Part shown: positions 27,549 through 36,269 of the stretch, one piece after another | Numbering within the stretch: position 1 is the stretch's first letter | How the letters are laid out: every line of letters starts with the position of its first letter | Source of the DNA: Pantoea sp. Lij88 | GTDB lineage: Bacteria; Pseudomonadota; Gammaproteobacteria; Enterobacterales; Enterobacteriaceae | Direction: 5' to 3' | Assembly (NCBI RefSeq): GCF_030062155.1 | Contig: NZ_CP118267.1 | Span: forward strand, 124,001 to 188,000 | Length of the DNA: 64,000 bases | Position numbers and translations under genes: made by a program | Notes under the pieces: generated by a model | What the model was told of the DNA's origin: nothing | The model's database searches: none | What the model saw: the letters and a program-made list of their open reading frames with translations, nothing else

Positions 27549-28660
27549 CGGTTAACCTCCAGTGCTGGGCTGTGATTTCTGCCCGATATCATCATTTTGT
27601 AGCCTGAGTCCGCGCTCAGCGTACGACGCACCCGATCGCAGAAATAACCCTGGTCAAAGAGGCTCTGAGTGCCCTCAATGCGTACGGAAGTTTCTGGCAT
27701 AAGCAGGTTGTCACCGGCCACTGAGCAGCTGAACGTCATCTCATGCTGGATAATTTGCCGGTAAATTGATTGCGCCAGCGCGTGCGCTGCATCGGGGGTC
27801 AGGCCATTACGGATCACCCGATAGACCTGTCGGTCTGATGTGGCTTTACCGGGTCCGGTCCCTCCAGCGGGTGACGGGTAGATAGCAGTAAATTGTCTGT
27901 TTTTCAGCTTTGCATTCCAGCTCAGCACTTCCACCGTCACGCCTTTGGAAATAGTCAATGCTCTTGAAAAATTCAGGTCATCGGAGACATTGCAACGGGG
28001 ATACGCCTGCTCACCGGGGGGCTGCCAGCGGATAACATAATCGTCATTACCGGCAGGGTCGCGTCGGGGTTCGAAATGCAGGCTGTCACCTTCCACATGA
28101 ACCGAAAAGTTTTCTATCCCCGCCAGACTGGTTATCAGGTCCCATTCCGTCTGTTCGCCTGTCAGGTGAGTCGAATCAATCTGGTAGTACTCACCGACGC
28201 GCTGTGTCGTCGCCGTCACAACCGGTGTCAGGCCGTGTCGCTGCGCCAGCGTAGTGGCTATCTGTGAGCTGGTAAGATTTTTAAAGCTTTCGCCCAGGGT
28301 CTTCGCATCAATAAGTTTTGCGGTGAAATCGCGCCCTTCTGCGGAGATCTCAAAGCGTGCAGGTTCGTAATGCCACGTATCGATGTTGCCCGTGATGTGT
28401 TTTTTCTCGTTAACCCCCGCCGGTGTCGCAATCGAAATGAACAGCTCGGTCCTGATCGTGGTCTGCACCGCCCACCAGTTAAGCAGCTGCATACCTGGCG
28501 GCAGCGCTGAAATCGCCAGCGTAAGCTCAAACGTACCTGCACCGCGAAAGGCATTGCTCTCAACACTGAACGACACAAAGGGCACCTCTGTGCCATTTAA
28601 AAGACATCGCCCGCTGACGTGGCGGGCGCTGGATTTGGTAATGGGGTTGTTGACGTCCAT
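27545..28660 (-). CDS. Baseplate hub / late-control D-like protein
   Basis: 371 aa of the gpD/gp44/VgrG N-terminal type: 'ISAEGRDFTAKLIDAKT', 'SSQIATTLAQRHGLTPVV', 'EWDLITSLAGIENFSVHVEG'. It forms the hub ring at the tail tip, next to the spike gene. Confidence 0.85.
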   Translation of the reverse strand: MDVNNPITKSSARHVSGRCLLNGTEVPFVSFSVESNAFRGAGTFELTLAISALPPGMQLLNWWAVQTTIRTELFISIATPAGVNEKKHITGNIDTWHYEPARFEISAEGRDFTAKLIDAKTLGESFKNLTSSQIATTLAQRHGLTPVVTATTQRVGEYYQIDSTHLTGEQTEWDLITSLAGIENFSVHVEGDSLHFEPRRDPAGNDDYVIRWQPPGEQAYPRCNVSDDLNFSRALTISKGVTVEVLSWNAKLKNRQFTAIYPSPAGGTGPGKATSDRQVYRVIRNGLTPDAAHALAQSIYRQIIQHEMTFSCSVAGDNLLMPETSVRIEGTQSLFDQGYFCDRVRRTLSADSGYKMMISGRNHSPALEVNR

Positions 28661-28662
28661 CG

Positions 28663-29652
28663 TTAACTCGCTGGGCTGGTGGGTACTTTTAGCGTGTGAA
28701 TGCCGCTCAGTTGCGGATCGGCCAGGTCATTGGCCTCGGCAATGCTGGTCCATAAAGAAGCGTCACCATACTGCTCTGATGCCACCTGATACAGATTGCC
28801 GCCTGACAGCGTTACTGCCCTGACACCACTGGCGGCCTGCCCTGCATTAACATTTTTGTTCAGTCTGCCCAGCACGTCCTGAAGGTGATACAGGGCCGGG
28901 ATGCGGGTAGCGTGGTCTGACTGAAGGAGCAGATTACTGACGGTCTTTGAAACGGGGTTGCCGGGCACCATTCCTCCAAGTGAGGTAATCTCACCTGCCT
29001 CTGCTTCAAGCAGCGCGAGCTCATGCTGAATGATGTTGCGTGCAGCGATGATGGGCCGGACAACGGCCTGCACCTGCGCGACCGTGGCATGCGCAAAATT
29101 CGTCACCGCCTTTACCGCCTGATGCAGATTTCTGACGGCCTGCGCCACGACATCAATGTTTATGATACTGGCAAGGCCCAGTGCCCGGCCCAGGTCACTG
29201 TCAATCAGTCCCTGTAGCGCGCCGGTCAGGGCATCCACCTTCTCTGGCGAGCCCTCATTGCGGACAACCGCCACTTCAATGGAGTAAGGGCGACGCCAGA
29301 TGAACTCGTAGACCGGGTTAAATGCCGTAATCACCACGTTGAAACGGTAATCATCCAGGGTCAGCACCACCGGGTGCCCTGCATCCCGCATGCGTTCCAG
29401 CACACTGACGCGTTCACCAGCCTGAGCGCCCGTGATGATGCCAGACCAGAACAGCGGTTCGTATTCCGTACCCAGCACATCGATAATACGGCTGCCGCCA
29501 ATCAGCTGATGCTGTACAGTTTTCTGCCTGCCGTGGATGGCAATCTGTTCAGGGACTTCAAATTCCAAAAACTCGAAGTCGCCCAGCATCAGCCGGGTTC
29601 CAGTCGGATCGACACCCTGCGCGAACGGCGCCAGTGAATTGAGATATGACAT
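28663..29652 (-). CDS. Tail protein with C-terminal LysM domain
   Basis: 329 aa. Residues ~20-150 match the N-terminal domain of phage DNA-circularisation/tail proteins ('MLGDFEFLEFEVPEQIAIHG', 'WRRPYSIEVAV'). The C-terminus is a LysM-like repeat ('NLYQVASEQYGDASLWTSIA', 'EANDLADPQLSGIHTLKVP'). Likely sits at the tube-baseplate junction, the role of P2 gpX or T4 gp53 LysM proteins. Confidence 0.8.
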   Translation of the reverse strand: MSYLNSLAPFAQGVDPTGTRLMLGDFEFLEFEVPEQIAIHGRQKTVQHQLIGGSRIIDVLGTEYEPLFWSGIITGAQAGERVSVLERMRDAGHPVVLTLDDYRFNVVITAFNPVYEFIWRRPYSIEVAVVRNEGSPEKVDALTGALQGLIDSDLGRALGLASIINIDVVAQAVRNLHQAVKAVTNFAHATVAQVQAVVRPIIAARNIIQHELALLEAEAGEITSLGGMVPGNPVSKTVSNLLLQSDHATRIPALYHLQDVLGRLNKNVNAGQAASGVRAVTLSGGNLYQVASEQYGDASLWTSIAEANDLADPQLSGIHTLKVPTSPAS

Positions 29653-29824
29653 ACAGAGTAGGCCTGGTTCAGAGGGAGACTGACGGTTACAGGGAAGCTA
29701 CTGACGGGTATGTGCGATAACCTCTGTCAGAGCCAGGTGAGTCAGCAGACAGAGAATACTGATACCCGGTCATCTCATTCAGTGCAAAACAAGCTTACTT
29801 AAGCGCCAGTCCAGCCTGGGATAT

Positions 29825-30499
29825 TTACTTTGTCAGGATGGCCAGGTGTTTCTCGTCCTTAGCCGCTGCCAGTGCGGTGTTGACGGCTTCTTCAAGTACT
29901 TCGTAAGTCACTTCACCCGTCAGCACACTGTCTCCGATAATGGTCGTCGGCGTACCTGTAAAATGAAGCCTTCTCATCAATTCTTTATTCACTTCAATAA
30001 TATTCTGCGTATTGAGCGGATACGTGCTGAGTGAAATCCCGGCAGCATGCAGGGCTGAATAGATACGCAATCCATTATCCATACCGCTGTCTGACATCAG
30101 CGCGTGATGGAATGCGTGAAATTTTTCGGGTTGCTCGATCCAGACTGAAAGAGCCCGGCGGGTAGCGGCGGTTGAGGCTTCCGGCCCCCACGAAATCAGT
30201 TTGTAGGTGATGGCAATCTGAGGATAGGCCTTTAAAAGCCTTTCCAGGCTGGTATCCAGACGTTTGCAGTGAATACAGTCGTAATTCACGAAACTGACAA
30301 TTTTTAGTTCTGGCTGCTCTGCACCGACGACAGGAGAGAGCGGATCGTTAAGCAATTTCAGGCGGATCATTGCATCAGTCTGCGACAGAGGCTGAGTCTG
30401 TTCTGACGTAACGGCACTGATGACCTGATGATTCGTGACCTCTGCTGGTGCAGGCCATGCGCTAATGAGCATCAGCATGAACAGGTATTCATTGAGCAT
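29825..30499 (-). CDS. DsbA-like periplasmic thioredoxin-fold protein carried in the tail module
   Basis: 224 aa. Signal peptide residues 1-19 (FMLMLISAW, cleavage after APA). Active site 'NYDCIHCKRL' (Cys75-Ile-His-Cys78) and cis-Pro loop 'FTGTPTTIIG' are those of DsbA-family oxidoreductases; a ~30-residue N-terminal extension precedes the fold, as in BdbD/Com1-like or DsbG-like members. It is flanked by 172 bp and 163 bp of non-coding DNA between tape measure and a baseplate gene, so it is not a structural gene but cargo. Possible roles: folding of secreted cargo, envelope redox, or interference with other phages. Confidence 0.8.
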   Translation of the reverse strand: MLNEYLFMLMLISAWPAPAEVTNHQVISAVTSEQTQPLSQTDAMIRLKLLNDPLSPVVGAEQPELKIVSFVNYDCIHCKRLDTSLERLLKAYPQIAITYKLISWGPEASTAATRRALSVWIEQPEKFHAFHHALMSDSGMDNGLRIYSALHAAGISLSTYPLNTQNIIEVNKELMRRLHFTGTPTTIIGDSVLTGEVTYEVLEEAVNTALAAAKDEKHLAILTK

Positions 30500-30662
30500 A
30501 TCGGGACTCCACGGGCAATTTCACGGAAACCGAGGATAGTGGCAGTGAATGAGAAATTCAGTTGAGTCAGCATGCCGGGAATGGCTTTCAGAATTCTGAA
30601 AAACGGAACGTCTGAAAACATTTATTGGGGCCGAGTCAGACATTCACTGCCGGCAGTCATAC

Positions 30663-32939
30663 TTATGAGAGGTTGCCAGCCTGGCCGGGATAGACCATCA
30701 GCATTGTGGGGTCAAAGGTGCTGGTTGAGGCCGGTGCTCTGGCGGCCTGCTTACTGATGCCACTCATGACAGTGGCTACCAGTACCTGGCGCCCTTCATG
30801 CGTCATAAGCAGATTTACGGGCTGCGCTCCGTGGCTTACAGAGACAGGCGGTATCGGCGGGTACCTACCGGTTTTACGATACGCCTGCTCCCGCTGCTGC
30901 TGTCTGTCAAAGTCCGCCTGAGTCGGCAACCAGGGTTTATAGGCAACCCCGTGGTCAAGCGCATTCTGCCGGGCCAGTCTGTCACGCTCTGCCATTTCCC
31001 GGCTCTGCGATACCGTGCTGCCCGGATAAAGGGCGGCAAGCGTTACGGCAGAGATTATGCCCGGCAGACCGGTAAGCGCGGCCGTGAGTCCTGTCAGACC
31101 CGTTGTGGCGCTTCGTCCGATCAGCAGGTCAATGCCCCAGCCCGCCAGTTTAAGCGGTGCAAGCAGTGCGCCCGTGGCATGTTTGATGAGCCAGAATCCG
31201 CCGCTGATGCCTGCAAGGCCCGTCACGGTCAGAGCAGCCTGTCCGGCAAACTTCGCCATCTCCGGATGCCGGTGTGCAATGTCTGCCATCTGCTGAAGAG
31301 AGTGCGTGAGTGTCTCCAGCCCCTGCGTGAACGTGTCCAGCAGGCCGCCGTCCTTCCCCATCACCCGTTGCAGGTCCTGCCATTTCTTGTGAAAGTCGAT
31401 CGCTTTACCGTTGTAAGTGCTGCCGACCGCACCATAAGCATCATTCAGGCCGCGCGCGACACCGTAGGCATCGATACGGTGATGGATGGTCTCAAGCTGT
31501 TTGTCGATGAGACTGAACATCTTGCCGCCGGTACGCCCGAATATCAGGGCGTTCTCACGCTGCTTCTGTTCTTCGGTGTAATGGTGTCTGCGGTAGAGTG
31601 GCAGGATGACGTTTTCATAGTATTCGACAGGCGACTGGCTGAAGAGCTGCGCGTTAATAAGCGGATTGCCCCGGAAACGCTTCACGCCGCCCAGGCTGTT
31701 TAGCTCTATCTTGCTGGCATCCCAGATACCCATCGTCATCAGGTCGTGGGTGACCTGATTAGGCAGCTTCACAATCCCGTTTAACCGGTTATAAGCGGTC
31801 ATCAGCGCATCACCCGCTGAACTGCCCTTCAGTTCACCGATAATCGGCTCCAGCTCAGCAAACAGGGCTTTATTGCTCAGGTTAAAGGCCGAGGTGCCCG
31901 CTTTGGCCATAAACTGACGGTACTGGGTGAAATCGACATTGCCGCCTGAAGACTGAATGGCACGGAACGCCGCGTCCATCAGTTCATTAAAACGCTCCGG
32001 GCTTTTGAGTCCGCCCGCCGTCTCGGTGAAGCGCAGCATATCCATCTGCTTCGCCGTGGTGGCCTCACGCTGATGCTCATCCAGCCCGCGGGAGGCGAAG
32101 GTGATACGCGCCAGCACCGGTGCCGCCAGTTTCGCCGCGCGCAGCTGCTCCTCCACAGATTTCATACCGGACTCGCTGAATACCCCTTGCGCTTCCACCA
32201 GATATTTCAGCATGTCAGTGGCTGAGGAGCCCCGGACCCGTGTGGTTTCTGCGAAACGCAGTGCTTCATCTGTCGCAGCCTGACCCATGCCGAACTGCCT
32301 GAACTTCTCGGTCATGGTCTGGTAGCGGGCAGCTTCATCAACAAAGCCCTTCAGCATTCTGAAACCCAGATAGCCGGTGGCCAGATTGGTCATACCGTCT
32401 GAATATGAGCCACCGCCAGGTGGCCGGCCATTACCGCCACCGTGGCCAGAACCGCCACCACCCCATCCACCTGGAGGGACGCCGCTATTCCAGCCATGCC
32501 ACCAGCGACTGCTTCCTGAAGGTGGAGGCAGCGCAGGTCCACCGCCATTGTTGCCGTATCCACCGCTTCCACCTGCAGCGGCGGCCCCTGCTGCCAGAAC
32601 GGGCAGTGTAATAGCTGCACCGTAACCACCCGCCAGCAGCGGGACATTACGCGAGGCACGGTTGATACGCTGAGTCTGGTCAGCTATCTCGCGGATGGCT
32701 CCGGCATATTCACGCGCACCGCGGGACGCACCGAAAAACTCATTATTAAGCGAGCGATTGAGAGCCCGCAGTGCGGATGTGGCCTCACGAGCCGCGCTAG
32801 TCAGTGCTTTAATGTTCCTGGTGATGGTGACGAACTTCTTATTCAGTTCAATCGCATCACGGCTCACCTGCAGCAGGTTGCGCGTAATCTGGTCATCCAG
32901 CGCCAGTCGCACGGCTACACGGTAAGCCTGAATATCCAT
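30663..32939 (-). CDS. Tail tape measure protein
   Basis: 758 aa. The N-terminus has long helices ('RVAVRLALDDQITRNLLQVS', 'TSAAREATSALRALNRSL'), followed by a Gly/Pro/Trp-rich linker at ~125-180 ('GGWGGGGSGHGGGNGRPPGG'), then helical and hydrophobic stretches ('AALTVTGLAGISGGFWLI'). Sets tail length and enters the host with the DNA. The order sheath-tube-chaperone-tape is broken by a cargo block upstream. Confidence 0.88.
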   Translation of the reverse strand: MDIQAYRVAVRLALDDQITRNLLQVSRDAIELNKKFVTITRNIKALTSAAREATSALRALNRSLNNEFFGASRGAREYAGAIREIADQTQRINRASRNVPLLAGGYGAAITLPVLAAGAAAAGGSGGYGNNGGGPALPPPSGSSRWWHGWNSGVPPGGWGGGGSGHGGGNGRPPGGGSYSDGMTNLATGYLGFRMLKGFVDEAARYQTMTEKFRQFGMGQAATDEALRFAETTRVRGSSATDMLKYLVEAQGVFSESGMKSVEEQLRAAKLAAPVLARITFASRGLDEHQREATTAKQMDMLRFTETAGGLKSPERFNELMDAAFRAIQSSGGNVDFTQYRQFMAKAGTSAFNLSNKALFAELEPIIGELKGSSAGDALMTAYNRLNGIVKLPNQVTHDLMTMGIWDASKIELNSLGGVKRFRGNPLINAQLFSQSPVEYYENVILPLYRRHHYTEEQKQRENALIFGRTGGKMFSLIDKQLETIHHRIDAYGVARGLNDAYGAVGSTYNGKAIDFHKKWQDLQRVMGKDGGLLDTFTQGLETLTHSLQQMADIAHRHPEMAKFAGQAALTVTGLAGISGGFWLIKHATGALLAPLKLAGWGIDLLIGRSATTGLTGLTAALTGLPGIISAVTLAALYPGSTVSQSREMAERDRLARQNALDHGVAYKPWLPTQADFDRQQQREQAYRKTGRYPPIPPVSVSHGAQPVNLLMTHEGRQVLVATVMSGISKQAARAPASTSTFDPTMLMVYPGQAGNLS

Positions 32940-32988
32940 AGGAACCTCAATTTACGGGCATAAAAAACCCGCCGGAGCGGGTCGGGTT

Positions 32989-33297
32989 TTAAGAAAATAA
33001 CATCAAAATTCGATGCGACAGGGACTCTATAAGAGCCTCATACCATTCCTTCACTGTTGGATCGAATTGCAAAAACCACAGACTGAAGTAAACCCCTCCA
33101 ACACCAGCGAGCATATGCAAGCTAAGATTGAACCAGTATGCGTGAGGCCGGTCAGCCTTCTTGATAAGCTCGCATCTGGACGTGCCTTTGAAAGTCTTGG
33201 TGTAGACACCAGTTCGGTAGTAACTGATTGCTTGCTTAATCATTAGAAGCCCCGTGAGAAAAATTGCAATTACAGTGAACCAATAGCCGTAATCCAT
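32989..33297 (-). CDS. Small membrane protein of unknown function
   Basis: 102 aa with two hydrophobic segments, residues ~5-22 ('WFTVIAIFLTGLLMI') and ~58-76 ('LHMLAGVGGVYFSLWFL'). No family recognised. First gene of the cargo block between the tape measure and gp10-like genes; AT-rich. A superinfection-exclusion role is possible but unsupported. Confidence 0.6.
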   Translation of the reverse strand: MDYGYWFTVIAIFLTGLLMIKQAISYYRTGVYTKTFKGTSRCELIKKADRPHAYWFNLSLHMLAGVGGVYFSLWFLQFDPTVKEWYEALIESLSHRILMLFS

Positions 33298-33563
33298 GCC
33301 AAAAAATCCCTTTTATAACAATATTTTATATTGAGCCAGCGAGCTATTAGCGTTTAATTATCAGACTCATTTTTTCGGCTCAGTATTTCCGCTCTATCTG
33401 CCAGAACCAGACACTTTACACCATTAGTTCCGGCTCATCGTTTGAGCATTCACAAATTCTAATTATTGCGAAAGACCTGTTTTTTTATCAGGATTCCTAT
33501 TCCCAAGCTTAAGCGTATATTGCCAATGGGGTCTTCCCGTATGGCAAGGTTTAAGAATCATAA

Positions 33564-33722
33564 ATGAAAAAAACAATCGTGGCTCTAATCACTCTGGCTC
33601 TTCTGGTACCATCTGTCAGTTTTGCACGCGGTGGTCATTATGCAGGCGGACATGGCTCTTCTCATAAATATGGCAAGTATAAAAATGCTCGTACCGGCAA
33701 CCATTATGAGAAGCGACACTGA
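33564..33722 (+). CDS. Secreted His/Gly-rich peptide, 52 aa
   Basis: Short gene starting 'MKKTIVALITLALLVPSVSF', cleavage expected after SFA, mature peptide 'RGGHYAGGHGSSHKYGKYKN' and a basic tail ending 'EKRH'. Ten or so His, Gly and Lys residues suggest metal or polyanion binding in the periplasm. A terminator follows at 33743-33770. No family recognised; the signal peptide, codon use and terminator support a real gene. Confidence 0.65.
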   Translation: MKKTIVALITLALLVPSVSFARGGHYAGGHGSSHKYGKYKNARTGNHYEKRH

Positions 33723-33742
33723 TTAATGGTATGGAATCTTTA

Positions 33743-33770
33743 CTCAAAGCCCACTCTACTGGGCTTTTTT
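33743..33770 (+). terminator. Terminator of the secreted peptide gene
   Basis: AAAGCCCA, 6-base loop CTCTAC, TGGGCTTTTTT: 7-8 bp stem with T6, 25 bases after the stop. Confidence 0.85.
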
Positions 33771-33871
33771 AATTGTGCTGACAGAGTGAACAAGCTAAAG
33801 AAAAGTTAAAGTTTTCTAACAGTGCGCCGAAAATCAATAGTACGCCTGAGCCAATCATGTGAAAGACGATC

Positions 33872-34135
33872 ATGTCAGTAGAAACCATTTACCGGCACTT
33901 TGAAAAAGCTTGGGCTGAAACGCCATATGGGATACTTAGTGATGCTCAACTCCGTTCAATCGCTGGAAACTGTCGCCGGGACGAAATAGCTGCAATTCAC
34001 TTTGTGATAAAACTGTGCAATGCAGATCTTGCTACATGTCCTGACTGGGATGTTGAAATGCAATACCTGCTTCACCAAAACATTCACACTTTACAGCGCC
34101 TGCTTGCTCAGATTGATTTGCTACGCAACCAATGA
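33872..34135 (+). CDS. Hypothetical protein, 87 aa, helical
   Basis: 'MSVETIYRHFEKAWAETPYG' start with GAAAGACG upstream; helical throughout, three Cys. Family not recognised. Part of the plus-strand cargo block that ends with the ParA gene. Confidence 0.6.
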   Translation: MSVETIYRHFEKAWAETPYGILSDAQLRSIAGNCRRDEIAAIHFVIKLCNADLATCPDWDVEMQYLLHQNIHTLQRLLAQIDLLRNQ

Positions 34136-34208
34136 GCAGTGTTGATTCCCAGAACATAATCAGGCCTGCTGCCGATGCCAAAGGCATGCAACTCAAGGAG
34201 AACGCTTA

Positions 34209-34400
34209 ATGGAACAAACAAACCCTCTCGCAGTCCTGTCGTCGATCATCTGGTTTTTGATGTTTATCCCATGCTTCCGCATGGCTCAGAAAGCTGGTTT
34301 CGGATGGAAGATGGCGTTGCTCCTTTCCTGTCCGGGCATACATTTCATCATGCTCTACGTCTTCGCTTACAGGAAGTGGCCGAACGCACCTTATCAATAA
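34209..34400 (+). CDS. Small inner-membrane protein, 63 aa
   Basis: Strong AAGGAGAA ribosome site and ATG at 34209. Two predicted transmembrane segments ('LAVLSSIIWFLMFIPCF' and 'MALLLSCPGIHFIMLYVF') around a short basic loop. Resembles the many two-helix phage and toxin-type membrane peptides; no family assigned. Confidence 0.65.
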   Translation: MEQTNPLAVLSSIIWFLMFIPCFRMAQKAGFGWKMALLLSCPGIHFIMLYVFAYRKWPNAPYQ

Positions 34401-34534
34401 GTTCTGACCATCTTTCAATGTACCTATGCCTACCCATTGAGGTGCGCTTATTCTGAAGGTAAGAGAAGAAAATACCATATCAGTTGAATATTGAATTTTT
34501 TTATTAGTCGGTTGAATGTAAAATAGGGACAAGT

Positions 34535-35644
34535 ATGCAAAATATTAATGCACAGGAAAAAACTTCGATGCCAAAATCAATATGCTTTTTCAATCATAAA
34601 GGTGGTGTTAGTAAAACCACTACCACTTTTAACCTCGGCTGGTCTTTAGCTGAGCAAGGTAAAAAAGTTTTGATGGTTGATCTTGACTCGCAATGCAACC
34701 TAACAGGTATGGTTCTCGGCTACGATAAAATTGATGACGGGCTTGATGCATTTTATAACAGTCGAGATAATCTCACTTTAGGTCCTATTGTTGAATTTCT
34801 TATTAACGGCGGACAGCCAGAAGCTTACCTCCAGTCTGATAATGGAAAGCTTCACCCCACTCTACATGAAAATCTGCTCCTCCTACCTGGACACCTAGAT
34901 GTTTCCGACTTGGATTCTCAAATCAGTGTTTCTCTTAAAATTGCAGCAGGTATTCCGGCCACGAGGAATATTCCTGGTAACTTACCCAAAATATTGCAAT
35001 TGATTGCAGAGAGAAACAATATCGACTACATCCTTTATGATCTCAGCCCGAATGTTGGCGGACTTAATGAGGTTATTTTGATGTCTAGTGACTACTTTAT
35101 TGTGCCAGTGGCCCCTGACTTTTTCTGCTGGCAAGCTATACGTTCTTTGGCAAAAAATATTCCCAGATGGCACAGGGAATTAACTATGTTCAAAGAAAAT
35201 AATGATGGTAATTCTGCTCAGTCGATAAAAAATAGTCCTAAGTTCTTGGGAATGATTCAACAAAGGTATCGACCAAGAAAGGGTGCCCCAGTAAAATCAT
35301 TCGAAAAGTGGATGACTGCGATACGTGACGCTGTTGATAAGATTCTCGTTCCAAACTTAGAGAAAATAGATTGCATTATGCCTAGGGCTAATGTTCAAGA
35401 AGCGATTGACCTTACCAATGGAACTGGTGATCTATCAGCTTATGATCTTGCACACATTTCCGATTTCAACTCATTAATAGCAATTAGTCAGCAATTAGCA
35501 ACCCCAGTATTTTCGATTAGCGACCAACAAATTAAAGAGTCTGGTCAATTCGGGCATGCATTGAGCACAATGAAAGCTAGTAGAGATTCTTTCGATGGCC
35601 AGTTTAAAGGATTAGCTCAAAGGGTACTAAATTTAACCTCATAA
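34535..35644 (+). CDS. Orphan ParA/Soj-type ATPase
   Basis: 369 aa (or 358 from ATG 34568; both have acceptable ribosome sites). Deviant Walker A 'FNHKGGVSKTTTTFNLGWSL' with the signature Lys, Walker A' 'VLMVDLDSQCNLTGMVLG', and 'YILYDLSPNVGGLNEVI' Walker B region. C-terminal ~150 residues are longer than in plasmid ParA. No ParB gene or repeated centromere-like sites adjoin it, so DNA partition by the usual pair is unlikely. It is the last gene of a cargo block inside the tail module and is followed by a CCCGGC-TTTT-GCCGGG hairpin. Known families with such ATPases include phage-defence and host-takeover proteins; function here is unknown. Confidence 0.83.
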   Translation: MQNINAQEKTSMPKSICFFNHKGGVSKTTTTFNLGWSLAEQGKKVLMVDLDSQCNLTGMVLGYDKIDDGLDAFYNSRDNLTLGPIVEFLINGGQPEAYLQSDNGKLHPTLHENLLLLPGHLDVSDLDSQISVSLKIAAGIPATRNIPGNLPKILQLIAERNNIDYILYDLSPNVGGLNEVILMSSDYFIVPVAPDFFCWQAIRSLAKNIPRWHRELTMFKENNDGNSAQSIKNSPKFLGMIQQRYRPRKGAPVKSFEKWMTAIRDAVDKILVPNLEKIDCIMPRANVQEAIDLTNGTGDLSAYDLAHISDFNSLIAISQQLATPVFSISDQQIKESGQFGHALSTMKASRDSFDGQFKGLAQRVLNLTS

Positions 35645-35648
35645 TAAG

Positions 35649-35670
35649 ACCCGGCTTTTGCCGGGCCTTG
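35649..35670 (+). terminator. Terminator after the ParA gene
   Basis: CCCGGC TTTT GCCGGG CCTTGT shortly after the stop; 6-bp GC stem with a weak T tail. Confidence 0.6.
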
Positions 35671-35831
35671 TCAGTATATCCATAAACAACGTTGCTGATT
35701 AGCATTTAATCTCGTGAGAACTTACTGTTTAAAGAATTTCTTTTATTCTCTTTAACGAGACCGCCTTTCATTACCAGTATTTGGCATGTGGTTCTGATAG
35801 CCCATATGCCATATCTGCAGGGCTCTTATTT

Positions 35832-36269
35832 TTAATACCCTCTAAACCCGCGAGTAATCGCCAGACCCGTTGCCTCCATCAACGGGTTGATCTTCCGCAC
35901 ATACGCTGGACCGATGAAGGGGCGTGGCGGAATGCTATCGGTACCAACTTCCTGCCAGAATCCAATCTGACTTTTGGTGCCCACGATAGCCGCCAGTCCC
36001 ACTACTTCACTTTCGATTGAGTCTCTTAGTTCACCTGAACGCAGCAGCGGCTCGTCTTCGCTGTACCCCTGACGTACTCGGTCGGCTTTGGTCGACTCAG
36101 CAAGCGATACCCATGCGTCAAAGGGCCCATAAGCTGGCTGGTAAACGCCGATTTCTTCCTTCGCTGTTTCCTCAATTTCTTTCACGATGACGCGGAACCC
36201 CGCCTCCAGACCGGTGGCAATGGTGGCTGAGGCAGACGACAATTCACGCGCAAACTGCTCAAGGTCCAC
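35832..36269 (-). CDS. HK97 gp10-family tail completion protein
   Basis: 145 aa, GTG start overlapping by one base the stop of the frameshifted chaperone product (TAGTG), with GGGAGGAGGG upstream. Hallmarks: 'MDLEQFARELSSASATIATG', 'LLRSGELRDSIESEVVG', 'GFWQEVGTDSIPPRPFIGPA'. In most phages it lies between connectors and tail tube; here it follows the chaperones, an unusual order. Confidence 0.82.
   Translation of the reverse strand: MDLEQFARELSSASATIATGLEAGFRVIVKEIEETAKEEIGVYQPAYGPFDAWVSLAESTKADRVRQGYSEDEPLLRSGELRDSIESEVVGLAAIVGTKSQIGFWQEVGTDSIPPRPFIGPAYVRKINPLMEATGLAITRGFRGY

Noticed and set aside
34206..34532. Minus-strand 108-codon frame opposite the small membrane gene
   Set aside because: Antisense of the 63-aa gene, which has a strong ribosome site and membrane-helix pattern; the minus frame has no ribosome site.
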